This document shows, in pieces, positions 8,208 to 17,071 of a stretch of DNA of 64,000 bases. The stretch's first letter is position 1; each line of letters begins with the position of its first letter. The DNA lies in the IMG/VR virus record IMGVR_UViG_3300022872_000001, positions 1 to 64,000 of that record; one strand, 5' to 3'. The notes under the pieces were generated by a model. The model was not told where the DNA came from and made no database searches. It saw only the letters and a list, made by a program, of their open reading frames with translations. Made by a program: the position numbers and the translations under genes. The stretch comes from a virus.

Positions 8208-10145
8208 TTACTTGTAGGACTTCATCAACTGCTCGAACGTACAAACTTTCAAACCTTTTTCTTTCGCCTTCTCAATCTTGGTTGAAAGCTTGCCACCTTC
8301 TTTGTACAACAGGATTGTGGTTTTAGCTGAGAATTTATCAACCACCCCTCCCAACTTTTGAACCTGCGCCTCATGTGCAATATTACGGTAGCTGGTGAAT
8401 GTAACTACCTCACCATTCAATGGACCGGCATTCACCTTGGATTTAATCGCCTTCTCAGGCACACCGATGGTAAAATATGTAGCCATTACATTTAACCATC
8501 GGCGGAAATTGAGACGATTAGGCATAAACTTCTCAATGGTCTTGTCTTTGAACGTTGGGACACTCGCTAACATTTCACGAGCTTCTGTAGCTTTATCGCA
8601 TTTGATAAAAACACGCAAAGGATCTTTGAATCCTTTCCAATGATTTTCGAACTTCGAGATAAGTTCGAGACCAACTCCTGGAAATAGCGAAGAGGCTACC
8701 ATCAATTTTGCTATGGAAACGTTACCAGTCAATATGCGATTCATTTCCTGAACAAGTTTGGATGCTCCGGCTTTGCCCATACCGTATTCAATGAACACAC
8801 ACGTGTTCTCTGACGCCTTCCAAATCTTGAGGTAATCTAAGACCGTCTTAATACCTTGGTCATGCAACTTTGCAATCGTCTTGTCCTTAATGCCTTCGAT
8901 CCCCAATGTAACGAAGAATTTCTGAATGCGCTCTACTGTGGCTTCTTTTGAGTCATTCAAGGCATAGAAGTATTTACCACGAATCTCATAAGGAACATCG
9001 GGGAGGGTAAGCTTCTTGGCTTTCTTCACGACACCTACAACCTTTGGTATAACGTCTCCTGAACGTAGGACAAGGATCGTTGCACCAACACCAATGCCAC
9101 GTGATGTCATCCACTCCGCATTGTGCACCGTCGCGTGCTTAACCATTACGGAGCCAATCTTAGTCGGTTCAAAGTAAACCTTAGGATTGATACGTTTGTC
9201 CCCTGACGTTTGATAGATTACCTTATCGACGACAACAGGAACGGCACTACTAAGGTCATTCTCCTTATACGCTACAGCCCACGTAGGCTTCTTGGCATTT
9301 GCAAATCTCATTATTGCGTGAGGATGGCAAATAACCAATCCGTCGGCGTCAAATACTCCCATAGCACGCATTGATTTTAACTGCTTGGAAAGTTCCAAGC
9401 CTTCAGCGGTAATACTTTCTGGCTTACCTTTTCGGATATCGTAAGGTACAACAGTAAATCCCAAATTCTTTGATAGTTTCAAACCGGGTTCCATACTCAG
9501 GTTATAGATACCTAGGACGTATAGATTAATATCTTTGAAAGCAGGATGAGCTGAACCCTCCAGCTGCCGATTAAACAAGCCATTAACCATGCCACGAGGA
9601 TCATTGAATTCATCCTTGGTGCGCTTATCCTTACCAGTATGTTGCCACTTCTTTTTGAATAACGCATTCGGCATAACTGCTTCCAAACGTATTACCAATT
9701 CCTGCTTAGCCTTGATCTTTTGTGGAAGCTTGACATAAGGTAGCAGATAGGAAATGTCCTGACCAAGTGTACCGTCACCTCTAGTTACCAACCTAAAGGG
9801 GGTACCATTACGATAAGTAACCTGCAAAGATGTACCATCAATCTTTGCCATAATCAGAGCTTCTCCGTGATCTGGCGAATACTTAATGAGATTCTTAACC
9901 AGCCACGGATCGATCTTTTCTGGATACTTCTTATTCAGCGACGGCATGAAGTGCGTATGCTTCACTTCCTGCTTTTTATTGATAACACGAACGCCCGTCT
10001 TCTTGAGTTCAGGCCATTTTGGATCCTTGGTTTTAATAAAATCCTCCAGATCATCAAAAGCTGCATCCGTCAGGATAGATTTATTTGAATTGTAGTAAGC
10101 CTCTTTGGCATCCAGGTACAGTTGTTTGGCTTCGGCGATTTTCAT
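8208..10145 (-). CDS. ligA: NAD-dependent DNA ligase
   Basis: Joins nicks using NAD. Visible landmarks: the adenylated lysine in AKIDG (K101), TRGDGTLGQDIS and IRLEAVM of the nucleotidyltransferase domain, an OB-fold with VGATILVLRSGDVIPKV, a helix-hairpin-helix region, and a BRCT domain at the C-terminus (from about residue 570). The four-cysteine zinc finger normally found after the OB domain is absent: the segment around IRGKYFYALND has no cysteines. The start is the ATG at 10145, which has TAAGGAG seven bases upstream; the frame extends eight codons further without a better site. Length (645 aa) is close to the bacterial enzyme. Confidence 0.93.
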   Translation of the reverse strand: MKIAEAKQLYLDAKEAYYNSNKSILTDAAFDDLEDFIKTKDPKWPELKKTGVRVINKKQEVKHTHFMPSLNKKYPEKIDPWLVKNLIKYSPDHGEALIMAKIDGTSLQVTYRNGTPFRLVTRGDGTLGQDISYLLPYVKLPQKIKAKQELVIRLEAVMPNALFKKKWQHTGKDKRTKDEFNDPRGMVNGLFNRQLEGSAHPAFKDINLYVLGIYNLSMEPGLKLSKNLGFTVVPYDIRKGKPESITAEGLELSKQLKSMRAMGVFDADGLVICHPHAIMRFANAKKPTWAVAYKENDLSSAVPVVVDKVIYQTSGDKRINPKVYFEPTKIGSVMVKHATVHNAEWMTSRGIGVGATILVLRSGDVIPKVVGVVKKAKKLTLPDVPYEIRGKYFYALNDSKEATVERIQKFFVTLGIEGIKDKTIAKLHDQGIKTVLDYLKIWKASENTCVFIEYGMGKAGASKLVQEMNRILTGNVSIAKLMVASSLFPGVGLELISKFENHWKGFKDPLRVFIKCDKATEAREMLASVPTFKDKTIEKFMPNRLNFRRWLNVMATYFTIGVPEKAIKSKVNAGPLNGEVVTFTSYRNIAHEAQVQKLGGVVDKFSAKTTILLYKEGGKLSTKIEKAKEKGLKVCTFEQLMKSYK

Positions 10146-10171
10146 TTTTGACTCCTTAAACGTTACCAAAA

Positions 10172-10597
10172 CTACAACAGGTTGGGAGAGCTTGTGATGA
10201 TCGATTCTTTCTCAATGTCAGGGCTACGGGGAGGATGTTTGACCTGATACGTTATTGTCCAGACACCTGTAGTGAATTCAACTATGCGGCCATCGTTAAA
10301 ATGAAGGTCAACCTTCGTCGTCATCGGGCATCTGCCTTTCGGCAGGAACATGAACGGCGCGTAGATCAGAAACTTCGCAACCCACCATGCGGTGAAGGGC
10401 TGCTGGATCGGATAGCCGAACTTCTTTGATACTGCAATGGGAGCATAACGCATTGCCCACGCACACCCGAGGCACGTGTAATAACGTCTGGACAATTTGA
10501 ACACGGCTACTACGAGTTTGCATGCGCAATAGCCGATAACGAGATTCCCTACTACGAGTGCGGTCAGCATGTAGATAGGATGGTTGATGAATTGCAT
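10172..10597 (-). CDS. Hypothetical membrane protein, 141 aa
   Basis: Two hydrophobic segments (about residues 8-32 and 65-85) suggest an inner-membrane protein with a soluble tail of about 55 residues. Cysteines cluster around residues 24-45. No family recognised. Located directly upstream of the ligase gene. Confidence 0.65.
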   Translation of the reverse strand: MQFINHPIYMLTALVVGNLVIGYCACKLVVAVFKLSRRYYTCLGCAWAMRYAPIAVSKKFGYPIQQPFTAWWVAKFLIYAPFMFLPKGRCPMTTKVDLHFNDGRIVEFTTGVWTITYQVKHPPRSPDIEKESIITSSPNLL

Positions 10598-10639
10598 TTT
10601 ATTACCTCAGGTTTTGTGAAATTATATTTGAGTTTTATA

Positions 10640-12190
10640 TCAAAGAGTGCCTACCACCCCCAACAATTTACTTAGAACCGCGTCGTAATTCTGGCGTACC
10701 ATAACAAGACGCGCTCCTGTACTTTTCATAATTCCCTGCGCACGACTGGGTGCTACTTCTGAAAAGTGAATGATCAATGCTTCCTTGGTACCTACCAAAT
10801 CCTCATGTAGCGACTGTGGTTCGGTCATAATCAGCGTGAACCGTGCTGCAAAGCGCTCGCGTAACTGCTGCTTTTGAAAAGAACTTATATCTACGGTTAT
10901 GAATACTATAGGTTTCGTACCAGAGGAATAATTACGTGCCTGCGCTACGGCAGCTTCATTATCTCTTGCCTCGATCTTTACATCCGGAAAAGTTTCCTTC
11001 AGATACTCATCTACTACTTCCGGTGTGCTCATTTGCTTGGGAATAGCAATAGATATTTCAGGCTCTGGTTCCGGTTCTGGTTCTAGAATTACATCCACAC
11101 TGTAGATATCACAAACCTTGGCCGCTTGGGTAAAGGTGATGATCAGGTCTGGTGAAGCTGATACTCCCATGCAGTTCAAGGCTTCAAGAACGTAGGATAC
11201 ATGACCCTTAAGACGGTCTGCCAATTCCTGAACTGATATGTACTTGGGAAGATTGACCGCGGTAGACCAGCCACTGAGATCCTTTTCATCAGGAATTCCC
11301 TCCTTAGTTACTACCTTATCTTTAGGTTGATGACTGTACCAAACCTTAGAGATAGTGGTAAGCGTAGGATGGAGGTCCGCCTCCGGAATTAGGAACACCT
11401 TGATTTCCAACTTTTGGCACAGATAGGTCAAGCGCGGATTGAGTTTGTACCTATCTGATAAAAGCAGGACATTTGTATCCGGATGCTCTGCAATGGTTTG
11501 CATAAGGGCTGCATTCAAATGCCTGAGGTGACACTCAAACATAGGATATGTTTTTTGTAAATCGGAAGTAAGCGAACGACCAAAACCACAAACAATGATC
11601 GGAGGCTTACCCTCAAATACCGAACGAGTATAAGCCTTTAATGCAGGCAAAATCTGGTGACTATCTACCGATGTAACAGTTACAGTAGAGGTTGAAGGTT
11701 TCTGTTCGGGTGCTACATCTTCCGCATCAGGAGTACCCAAGGATTCCTTTGGACTGGTTAATACAGGTTCCTTGGCGGCTTCAATAATACGAGTGCCTAG
11801 AGCACCGAGTTCACCGAGTTTTTGTGCAACCTCGATAAGAACCATATGCATGGGGTCCGGTGAAACACCAACATGAGCAACTGGCATAATTTCCTTTTGA
11901 AGGATTGGAGTAGATACAGAGGGAATACCGATTTCTTCTCCCCTAATCGAGGTAGCTACCTCGTAGATCATGGCGCGTTTCGTTTTGATCCAATCGGAGG
12001 CGTACCCACCAAGAAAATCGCGGTATAGGCTGGTATCATTGCCGAGTACCTTAACCTGCGCCTCGTGCAGCAAGGTACTTCGGACATCACGCTTATCCAA
12101 GAAGGTAGGTTTCAATTGAAGGTTGTTGCAACCTTTTACGTAAAGGCTTGTTATTTCCCGCGTCTGTTCGGGAGACCAATGGCGAGCCAT
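10640..12190 (-). CDS. Unknown protein, 516 aa, paralogue of the 12.4-13.4 kb gene
   Basis: No family recognised with certainty. The N-terminus (WSPEQTR, then an AQ-K-rich helix) and the last about 90 residues (KPIVFIT to the end) align with the N- and C-terminal parts of the gene at 12.4-13.4 kb. Two regions (about 195-275 and 425-515) have an alternating strand/helix pattern with a strand followed by a helix, a second strand, and a helix, resembling the small Rossmann-like DUF2325 fold; this is a guess. A PEPEPEPE linker separates them at about residue 378. Confidence 0.7.
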   Translation of the reverse strand: MARHWSPEQTREITSLYVKGCNNLQLKPTFLDKRDVRSTLLHEAQVKVLGNDTSLYRDFLGGYASDWIKTKRAMIYEVATSIRGEEIGIPSVSTPILQKEIMPVAHVGVSPDPMHMVLIEVAQKLGELGALGTRIIEAAKEPVLTSPKESLGTPDAEDVAPEQKPSTSTVTVTSVDSHQILPALKAYTRSVFEGKPPIIVCGFGRSLTSDLQKTYPMFECHLRHLNAALMQTIAEHPDTNVLLLSDRYKLNPRLTYLCQKLEIKVFLIPEADLHPTLTTISKVWYSHQPKDKVVTKEGIPDEKDLSGWSTAVNLPKYISVQELADRLKGHVSYVLEALNCMGVSASPDLIITFTQAAKVCDIYSVDVILEPEPEPEPEISIAIPKQMSTPEVVDEYLKETFPDVKIEARDNEAAVAQARNYSSGTKPIVFITVDISSFQKQQLRERFAARFTLIMTEPQSLHEDLVGTKEALIIHFSEVAPSRAQGIMKSTGARLVMVRQNYDAVLSKLLGVVGTL

Positions 12191-12199
12191 AATATACCT

Positions 12200-12370
12200 T
12201 TAAAGGTGAATGACAGTGCCAGTACCGACAGGTACCTGGCGAGCGTTATTGATTACCTCTTCCGTACGTTCAACCAAAGACTTCATGGTAGGAACATCTG
12301 GAATGGTTTCATCTGCCATGATGCGCTGGAGATCAGCCATCAATTTATTTTCGAAAATAGTGGCACTCAT
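12200..12370 (-). CDS. Small hypothetical protein, 56 aa
   Basis: ATG at 12370 with AGGAG eight bases upstream; stop TAA at 12200, ten bases before the next gene. An AGTAAATA box lies 29 bases before the start. Acidic and helical. No family recognised. Confidence 0.65.
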   Translation of the reverse strand: MSATIFENKLMADLQRIMADETIPDVPTMKSLVERTEEVINNARQVPVGTGTVIHL

Positions 12371-12398
12371 TAAAACTCCTGGTTGTTTTGTTATAGTT

Positions 12399-12406
12399 TA
12401 TTTACT
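12399..12406 (-). promoter_or_regulatory. AGTAAATA box, proposed phage promoter
   Basis: ACAGTAAATAAAC on the minus strand; its first bases overlap the TAA stop of the preceding gene. 29 bases before the 56-residue gene. Confidence 0.6.
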
Positions 12407-13049
12407 GTGTGCCAAGCAAATCCTGAATTGTACGAGTTAATGCAGAAACAGAACCCGGGCAGCGAATATAGCGACCCTCACCTATTACGGACCTTATTAA
12501 ATCCTCGGTTGAATGAGGCATAAACTTGGTCATACCTATGGCATAATCCATGCTATTCAGCGATGAACGATTGAATTTGGTATCACCGAACTCAAACTGG
12601 ATACTATCAAAACGCCGTGTGATATCCTGCTGCTGTTTGGCCATCAAACCGTACACATAGACTTTCAAAACAGGAACGCGGGTAACTGTGCGAACAGGTT
12701 CAACCGGAACAGGAGGTAGTGCGGAAATCTCTGGAACGCTAGAGGCAGATACCTCAGGTTTTGCCAAGAAGGAGGTCAGTGCTGATAAAAGAGCGGTTGG
12801 TGAAATAGGATTATTTTCAGGGGCAGCCGCAGGACGTAATTCAGGAGCTGGACGACTCATAAAATCCTCGATATCAAACAATTGCTTCGCGTACCTCGCG
12901 TTCTGCTGTTCTACCACATCAAGGCGCGTTTGCAATTCGCGGAGTTCATCAAACACGCAGGTAACCAGGCGCTTTAAACCTTTCTCAGCACGTTTCAGAC
13001 GTTCCTCAGGAGTACGTTCCGGAATATCTGTAGGAGCTCCTGGTTTAAC
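12402..13049 (-). CDS. Downstream half of amber-interrupted gene
   Basis: This frame continues the frame of the gene at 13050-13424 directly after its TAG stop. The 31 codons after TAG (VKPGAPTDIPERTPEERL and on) look like normal coding sequence, yet contain no ATG, GTG or TTG until a GTG at 12956 that lacks a ribosome site. The C-terminal 90 residues (from VPVLKVYVYG) align with the C-terminus of the 516-residue paralogue. So the two halves match one continuous gene. Either the amber codon is read through, an ATT start is used, or the gene is broken. Confidence 0.6.
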   Translation of the reverse strand, partial: VKPGAPTDIPERTPEERLKRAEKGLKRLVTCVFDELRELQTRLDVVEQQNARYAKQLFDIEDFMSRPAPELRPAAAPENNPISPTALLSALTSFLAKPEVSASSVPEISALPPVPVEPVRTVTRVPVLKVYVYGLMAKQQQDITRRFDSIQFEFGDTKFNRSSLNSMDYAIGMTKFMPHSTEDLIRSVIGEGRYIRCPGSVSALTRTIQDLLGTQ

Positions 13050-13424
13050 CTACATTGCATCGGTGATCTTATTAACAACCGGTAGTACAACTTCAAAGCG
13101 TTTGGCGATATTGGAAAGTGACTTTGTATTCTCTTCCGACAACGAACTTTGAATATTAATAATATTCTGAATCTCAGAATAATAATTACTCACGAATGAG
13201 TAATATATGGTGTAGTATCCCTTGGTCGTTTTGAGAAAATCTCGAGTATTGAAGTTTGGCTTTTCCTTGAATAACTTTTCTTGTGCGTTGGTGATAATAT
13301 GCGCAAGTCTGGCTGGAATCAATCCCTCCGGAGGAATACTAGAGTGATTGATTCGGATTTCTTCTATGAAAGCGTGTAATACCTGATGGCGGGTTTCTTT
13401 AGTCCATACAATACGTTTGGTCAT
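13050..13424 (-). CDS. Upstream half of amber-interrupted gene, 124 aa
   Basis: A good AGGAG site precedes the ATG. The N-terminus (VWTKETRHQ) aligns with the WSPEQTR start of the 516-residue paralogue, where no stop occurs at the corresponding place. It ends with ITDAM then TAG, and the reading frame stays open for another 215 codons. TAG is a genuine stop elsewhere in this window (gene ending at 13822), so it is not simply reassigned. Confidence 0.65.
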   Translation of the reverse strand: MTKRIVWTKETRHQVLHAFIEEIRINHSSIPPEGLIPARLAHIITNAQEKLFKEKPNFNTRDFLKTTKGYYTIYYSFVSNYYSEIQNIINIQSSLSEENTKSLSNIAKRFEVVLPVVNKITDAM

Positions 13425-13448
13425 TTTTAACTCCTCAAAATAGGAATA

Positions 13449-13474
13449 GCCGGGAATCTTTCCAGATTCCCGGC
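13449..13474 (-). terminator. Hairpin terminator
   Basis: Perfect 10-bp stem GCCGGGAATC/GATTCCCGGC with a 6-base loop, directly after the stop of the 104-residue gene. Confidence 0.65.
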
Positions 13475-13481
13475 CGGTGCT

Positions 13482-13796
13482 TCATGGGTTAGGTATTACG
13501 GGTGCTTCTTGCGGTATTTGATAATGCACAGGCCACGCCGGCGTTGCTGCCTTTAATTGAGACGCCGACAAAGGTTTCTGTAAAAACTTTATTTGATCCT
13601 CGGGTGTTGATTGATTCACTTCCAACCACTTGCGTAACTGTGCAGTTACAGAGGCCCGAAAGGGTGAACGATGCTTCTTGGCTTTAAGCAATTCTAAGCA
13701 GGTATACAGGTCAACCGAAGTATGGAGTACCATCAGCAGGTGTAGTTGCCGCTTTGTTATTCCAAACTCTTTTGCAAAGCTTTCTCGTGCATCCAT
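13482..13796 (-). CDS. Hypothetical protein, 104 aa
   Basis: Helical N-terminus and proline-rich C-terminus. Ends just before a strong hairpin. No family recognised. Confidence 0.7.
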   Translation of the reverse strand: MDARESFAKEFGITKRQLHLLMVLHTSVDLYTCLELLKAKKHRSPFRASVTAQLRKWLEVNQSTPEDQIKFLQKPLSASQLKAATPAWPVHYQIPQEAPVIPNP

Positions 13797-13821
13797 CGGA
13801 GCTCTCCTAAATGCAATTAGT

Positions 13822-14790
13822 CTACAGAGGTGTACCTAACATTTCCTGGCGCAGACGTTCGAACAGCCTTTCTGTCTTGGCAGGTGTCATCTCAAAATAT
13901 GCCATAGCCTTTTTCATGTAATTAGGATAGGACATACGCTCTACAGCTTCATCATTAGGGGTTCCTAAAAACTCCGAAAAACTCTCATTGCGTTGACCCG
14001 CCAAACATAACAAGAAATTACGCTGCTGCGGTTTAACGTTTAGAGCGTTCTGTGCCTTCTCGATTGCCTTGATCTGTTCCTTAAGTTCGTCTCCGTAGTT
14101 CTCGGGAGCTGCAATATCTGCCAGCGTACCTATGTCCACGTTGACCGCTTCATGACCTCCGTGCTCCGTTTTCTGCAAACGTTGTCTCGATTTTGCCGTA
14201 TAGAAGTGAATCATGGAATGCGCGATGGAATGGATATTTGCTTTTGCTATGTTCACAAAATGCAGATAGCTTTCGTACATTGGGTACGTCCTGTATGCTA
14301 CCGAGATTGCAGCTTCATACAATTCAAGCGTGATATCCGATCGCGTGACGCCGTAGGACTTAATCAAAAACATCATCTTCTTGCTGACCAATTTACCGAT
14401 ATGCGTTTTCAATTCCGATGAGCTACATAACTTGTTAATCACGTACTCGAATTCCTTCAAGGTGAAGGCAGGATATGTATCAACATCGAGGTGAGCCAGG
14501 TTCAACCGACGAAGAATCTTGGCGTCTTCCACTGCTACACCATAATCCCGAGCTTTAGGTAATTTCTCCCCTTTAAGTTTTGCTGAGTAATGTGCATAGG
14601 CAAACAGCTTGCAGTTTTTCAAAACATAACCGCTACGCTTGCTAGCCGCCTTGATTGCGAGTGCTCTCTTCCTATCCCCTATTATTTTCTCGAATTGTTT
14701 CTGACTAATCCGACCAAAGTAATAGGTGAATAAAGCGGCAATGATCTCGCGACTTTCTTTTTGCTCAAGACTTAGTATTTCACACAACAT
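13822..14790 (-). CDS. Possible sigma-like transcription factor, 322 aa
   Basis: All-helical and basic. Residues about 125-205 (THIGKLVSKKMMFLI through ITLELYEAAISVAYRTY to HFVNIAKANIHSIAHSMI) follow the helix spacing of sigma-70 region 2: two helices, an acidic turn, then a long helix with aromatic residues. A possible helix-turn-helix lies near 265-300. This is a pattern match only. If correct it would be the natural candidate to read the AGTAAATA boxes, as T4 gp55 reads TATAAATA. The gene ends with TAG, which confirms amber as a normal stop in this phage. Confidence 0.4.
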   Translation of the reverse strand: MLCEILSLEQKESREIIAALFTYYFGRISQKQFEKIIGDRKRALAIKAASKRSGYVLKNCKLFAYAHYSAKLKGEKLPKARDYGVAVEDAKILRRLNLAHLDVDTYPAFTLKEFEYVINKLCSSSELKTHIGKLVSKKMMFLIKSYGVTRSDITLELYEAAISVAYRTYPMYESYLHFVNIAKANIHSIAHSMIHFYTAKSRQRLQKTEHGGHEAVNVDIGTLADIAAPENYGDELKEQIKAIEKAQNALNVKPQQRNFLLCLAGQRNESFSEFLGTPNDEAVERMSYPNYMKKAMAYFEMTPAKTERLFERLRQEMLGTPL

Positions 14791-14816
14791 TTAATCTTCC
14801 CCTTTTTTGCAATCGA

Positions 14817-15506
14817 TTAGCTAATCTGGAATACGTCTGACTTTTTGACTGATTTAGCATTGCGTTTGTGTTTCTTCGCCTGCTTGTCATGCCATTCCGG
14901 AGGTGCTGAATCTAGAGTTGGAGGTTCATCATTATCCGTCAACTTTGCACGTTTATCGTACAGAGGTTTCGGATCGTACTTCTTTCCTGCTTCCTGCAAT
15001 TGCCGTTTCTTGGCTTTCCATTCATGGGGCAGCATGAGGTGATCGGTAGATTCGCAATACATAGTATAGGAACGACCGCGCGTATTCTTTTCAGGAGAAC
15101 CAATCAGAATCAGTTGACCGGAAGAGGTATAACCAGCAACGTAACCTGAGAGATAATTACTTATGTAATCCCGTCCATACGCAAGGAAATACAATTTGGT
15201 GCCGAATGCAAAATGTTTCTTGGAAGACTTGGTACGTAAAACGCCCAATAGAATGCGTCTCTGTTTGGGATCAAAACCATCGAGGATTACTGCCAATTGA
15301 GCCAGTACATCGGAGTTAGATACAATGCGCGTAATGTCCGGGGTGAAACATCTTGGCGCAATTGCAAAGGATCTGACTCCCTCCTCCTTACAAATTTTCT
15401 GTCGCTCTGAATGTGCATGTGCTTTGAAGTGAAGGCATTCTCCGCAGCGGAATGCATCGGCTAATGACTTTGCACTAGCCTTACCTAAGATTTCTTTTTT
15501 GAGCAT
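14817..15506 (-). CDS. Hypothetical protein with N-terminal cysteine cluster, 229 aa
   Basis: Residues 21-53 carry CGEC, then single cysteines at about 39 and 53, a spacing that could bind zinc. The C-terminal 60 residues are strongly basic. This combination suggests a nucleic-acid-binding protein, but no family is recognised. Confidence 0.65.
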   Translation of the reverse strand: MLKKEILGKASAKSLADAFRCGECLHFKAHAHSERQKICKEEGVRSFAIAPRCFTPDITRIVSNSDVLAQLAVILDGFDPKQRRILLGVLRTKSSKKHFAFGTKLYFLAYGRDYISNYLSGYVAGYTSSGQLILIGSPEKNTRGRSYTMYCESTDHLMLPHEWKAKKRQLQEAGKKYDPKPLYDKRAKLTDNDEPPTLDSAPPEWHDKQAKKHKRNAKSVKKSDVFQIS

Positions 15507-15633
15507 GGGATAGCTTCTTAAATGGTATAGGTAAACTCTTTGACGATCTTTTCTTGATCGTATTGGGACTTGATTCTGACTGCTGTTTTCCTTTCAATGA
15601 TAGGTTACAGAATCATGAGGAACAAACGACGGT

Positions 15634-15660
15634 AACCGAACACGAGGGACGTGTTCGGTT
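15634..15660 (-). terminator. Hairpin, probable terminator
   Basis: 11-bp perfect stem AACCGAACACG/CGTGTTCGGTT around a 5-base loop, lying in the 180-base gap between the 36-residue gene and the 229-residue gene. The T-run after it is weak. The rest of the gap (15507-15633) shows nothing I recognise. Confidence 0.5.
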
Positions 15661-15669
15661 ATCACCACT

Positions 15670-15677
15670 TATTTACT
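15670..15677 (-). promoter_or_regulatory. AGTAAATA box
   Basis: GCAGTAAATAAG on the minus strand, just after the stop of the 36-residue gene and just before the hairpin at 15634. It is 164 bases from the next start, farther than other copies. Confidence 0.45.
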
Positions 15678-15686
15678 GCTAACGCT

Positions 15687-15797
15687 TTACTGGTTCGTAT
15701 TTTCCTGGATGGACAAAATCTCTACAGCGTCATCGAACGAAACGCCGAACTCAATGGAATAGGACATTGCTGCGCTGATAAATTCGTTGTAGTTCAT
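15687..15797 (-). CDS. Small hypothetical protein, 36 aa
   Basis: ATG at 15797 preceded by GGAGG with good spacing; stop TAA at 15687. Acidic helical peptide. Supported mainly by its strong ribosome site and position in an otherwise empty gap. Confidence 0.55.
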   Translation of the reverse strand: MNYNEFISAAMSYSIEFGVSFDDAVEILSIQENTNQ

Positions 15798-15844
15798 GTT
15801 ACCTCCATTTGAATTGACAAACACAGTATAACACGATCCTGAAA

Positions 15845-16141
15845 TTAATGTGCGATTTGAATACCTGACGTTGCCTTGATGTAATCAGCATCAAGTTGAG
15901 CTGGGGAAGCCGCGACGTGCATAACTTCGCTCGGGTGAAAGGATACGTCTTTCAGGGGAGGAAGAATACCTAATGAACCGTAAGGTTCAAGCGCAACATT
16001 GGTTACCTGTCCGTTAGGGGCACGCGTAACCTGGATTACCATAGGTCGATCGACCGCCACCTCCCCGGTATCCGCGTCGACGGCAAAACGGGAAACTAGG
16101 ACAGCACCTGTAGATAGGTAGATCAGACCGATTGGATTCAT
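15845..16141 (-). CDS. Hypothetical protein, 98 aa
   Basis: Beta-rich, hydrophobic start. No family recognised. It begins 28 bases after the stop of the frameshifted gene, which spans 16169-16572. Confidence 0.7.
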   Translation of the reverse strand: MNPIGLIYLSTGAVLVSRFAVDADTGEVAVDRPMVIQVTRAPNGQVTNVALEPYGSLGILPPLKDVSFHPSEVMHVAASPAQLDADYIKATSGIQIAH

Positions 16142-16168
16142 TTCGAATTTCCTTTTTTAGTGAAAGGG

Positions 16169-16572
16169 TTACTGGGTAATACGGTTCATCAAACCTGTGA
16201 AAGCTTCCATGGCCAAGCCGTGGCCAATGTCTACGTGATCCTGCATTGCTTCCGTCCATTCATTATTAGTACCTGGATGAAAATCGAATGGAAGTTTTGC
16301 CTTCGTCAAAAGCAGTGACGGCGTTCCATTTATCAGAACAATACCAATGCCGACATCTATGTTAGATCGAAGCAGGGATTTAAGTTCATCCCAATGCGCT
16401 TTGTCTTTTTAACATCTGGAATAGTAAGTGGAAAATCAGAAACAGGTATGATAACCGCCGCTTCATGGAGAACTTCGTCCTTATCAGATGCGTTGAGTTT
16501 ATCAGTTTCACTTTCCGCAACCTTAAACATAGCAGCCAACATACCTGCCATCCTCATGATTTCTGGGGTCAT
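16169..16572 (-). CDS. Hypothetical protein, two frames joined by a -1 shift
   Basis: ATG at 16572 has AAGGAG upstream. The first frame runs into a run of five A (16406-16410) and then stops after a short tail. Reading one base back at that run gives a second frame of about 79 codons to a TAA at 16169, with sensible composition (KAHWDELKSLLRSNIDVG and on). The second frame has no start codon of its own: it opens directly after a TAA. The joined product would be 134 residues. Possible causes are programmed -1 frameshifting, a real mutation, or a missing A in the assembly. Confidence 0.55.
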
Positions 16573-16582
16573 TGCGTTCTCC

Positions 16583-17041
16583 TTATTGAGATAGCCAAAG
16601 ATAGCTAGGAGCATCCTCGCTGTATGGTTCTGGAATTGGATCATCACAGTTCTGCTCTACAGCATCGAAGTAGTTCTGCAGGGATTTCGACAGTTGTATT
16701 ACTGGACGTTTTTGATAATCCGAGGGAGCGTCGTGCCAATTAGAAAAGGACAGGTAAAGATCAGGATGTACCAAGGTCATATCAGTACGGATCGCAAATG
16801 CGGCAAGTGCCCTATTAAGGGCAGGTGTGGAATATTCCGTATTAGTGGTCATATCACTTATCGATATGCAGGATGCAGTGACGGTATGCGCATCGGCTGA
16901 TGTAGGTGCCAGAAACATGATCTGCATGTCGATGGAGTATGTTTGCATTTCCTCCAGTTTCAGCATTAGGTTTCTGACCGTATGCTTGGAATCTGCAAAG
17001 AAATCCAAAAGTGTTTGTGCGAAATTTTGTTCTTGTGTCAT
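16583..17041 (-). CDS. Hypothetical protein, 152 aa
   Basis: AAGGAG site before the ATG, stop ten bases before the next gene. Mixed alpha/beta, acidic C-terminus. No family recognised. Confidence 0.75.
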   Translation of the reverse strand: MTQEQNFAQTLLDFFADSKHTVRNLMLKLEEMQTYSIDMQIMFLAPTSADAHTVTASCISISDMTTNTEYSTPALNRALAAFAIRTDMTLVHPDLYLSFSNWHDAPSDYQKRPVIQLSKSLQNYFDAVEQNCDDPIPEPYSEDAPSYLWLSQ

Positions 17042-17071
17042 GGTATTCTCCTTGAATGCAGAGTAAATAAA

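Noticed and set aside
13050-13052. Recoding of TAG to an amino acid throughout the phage
   Set aside because: The sigma-like gene ends in TAG at 13822 with further in-frame stops after it; no suppressor tRNA was seen.
17062-17069. AGTAAATA on the plus strand in the minus-strand block
   Set aside because: Points away from the only genes around it; taken as a chance match.
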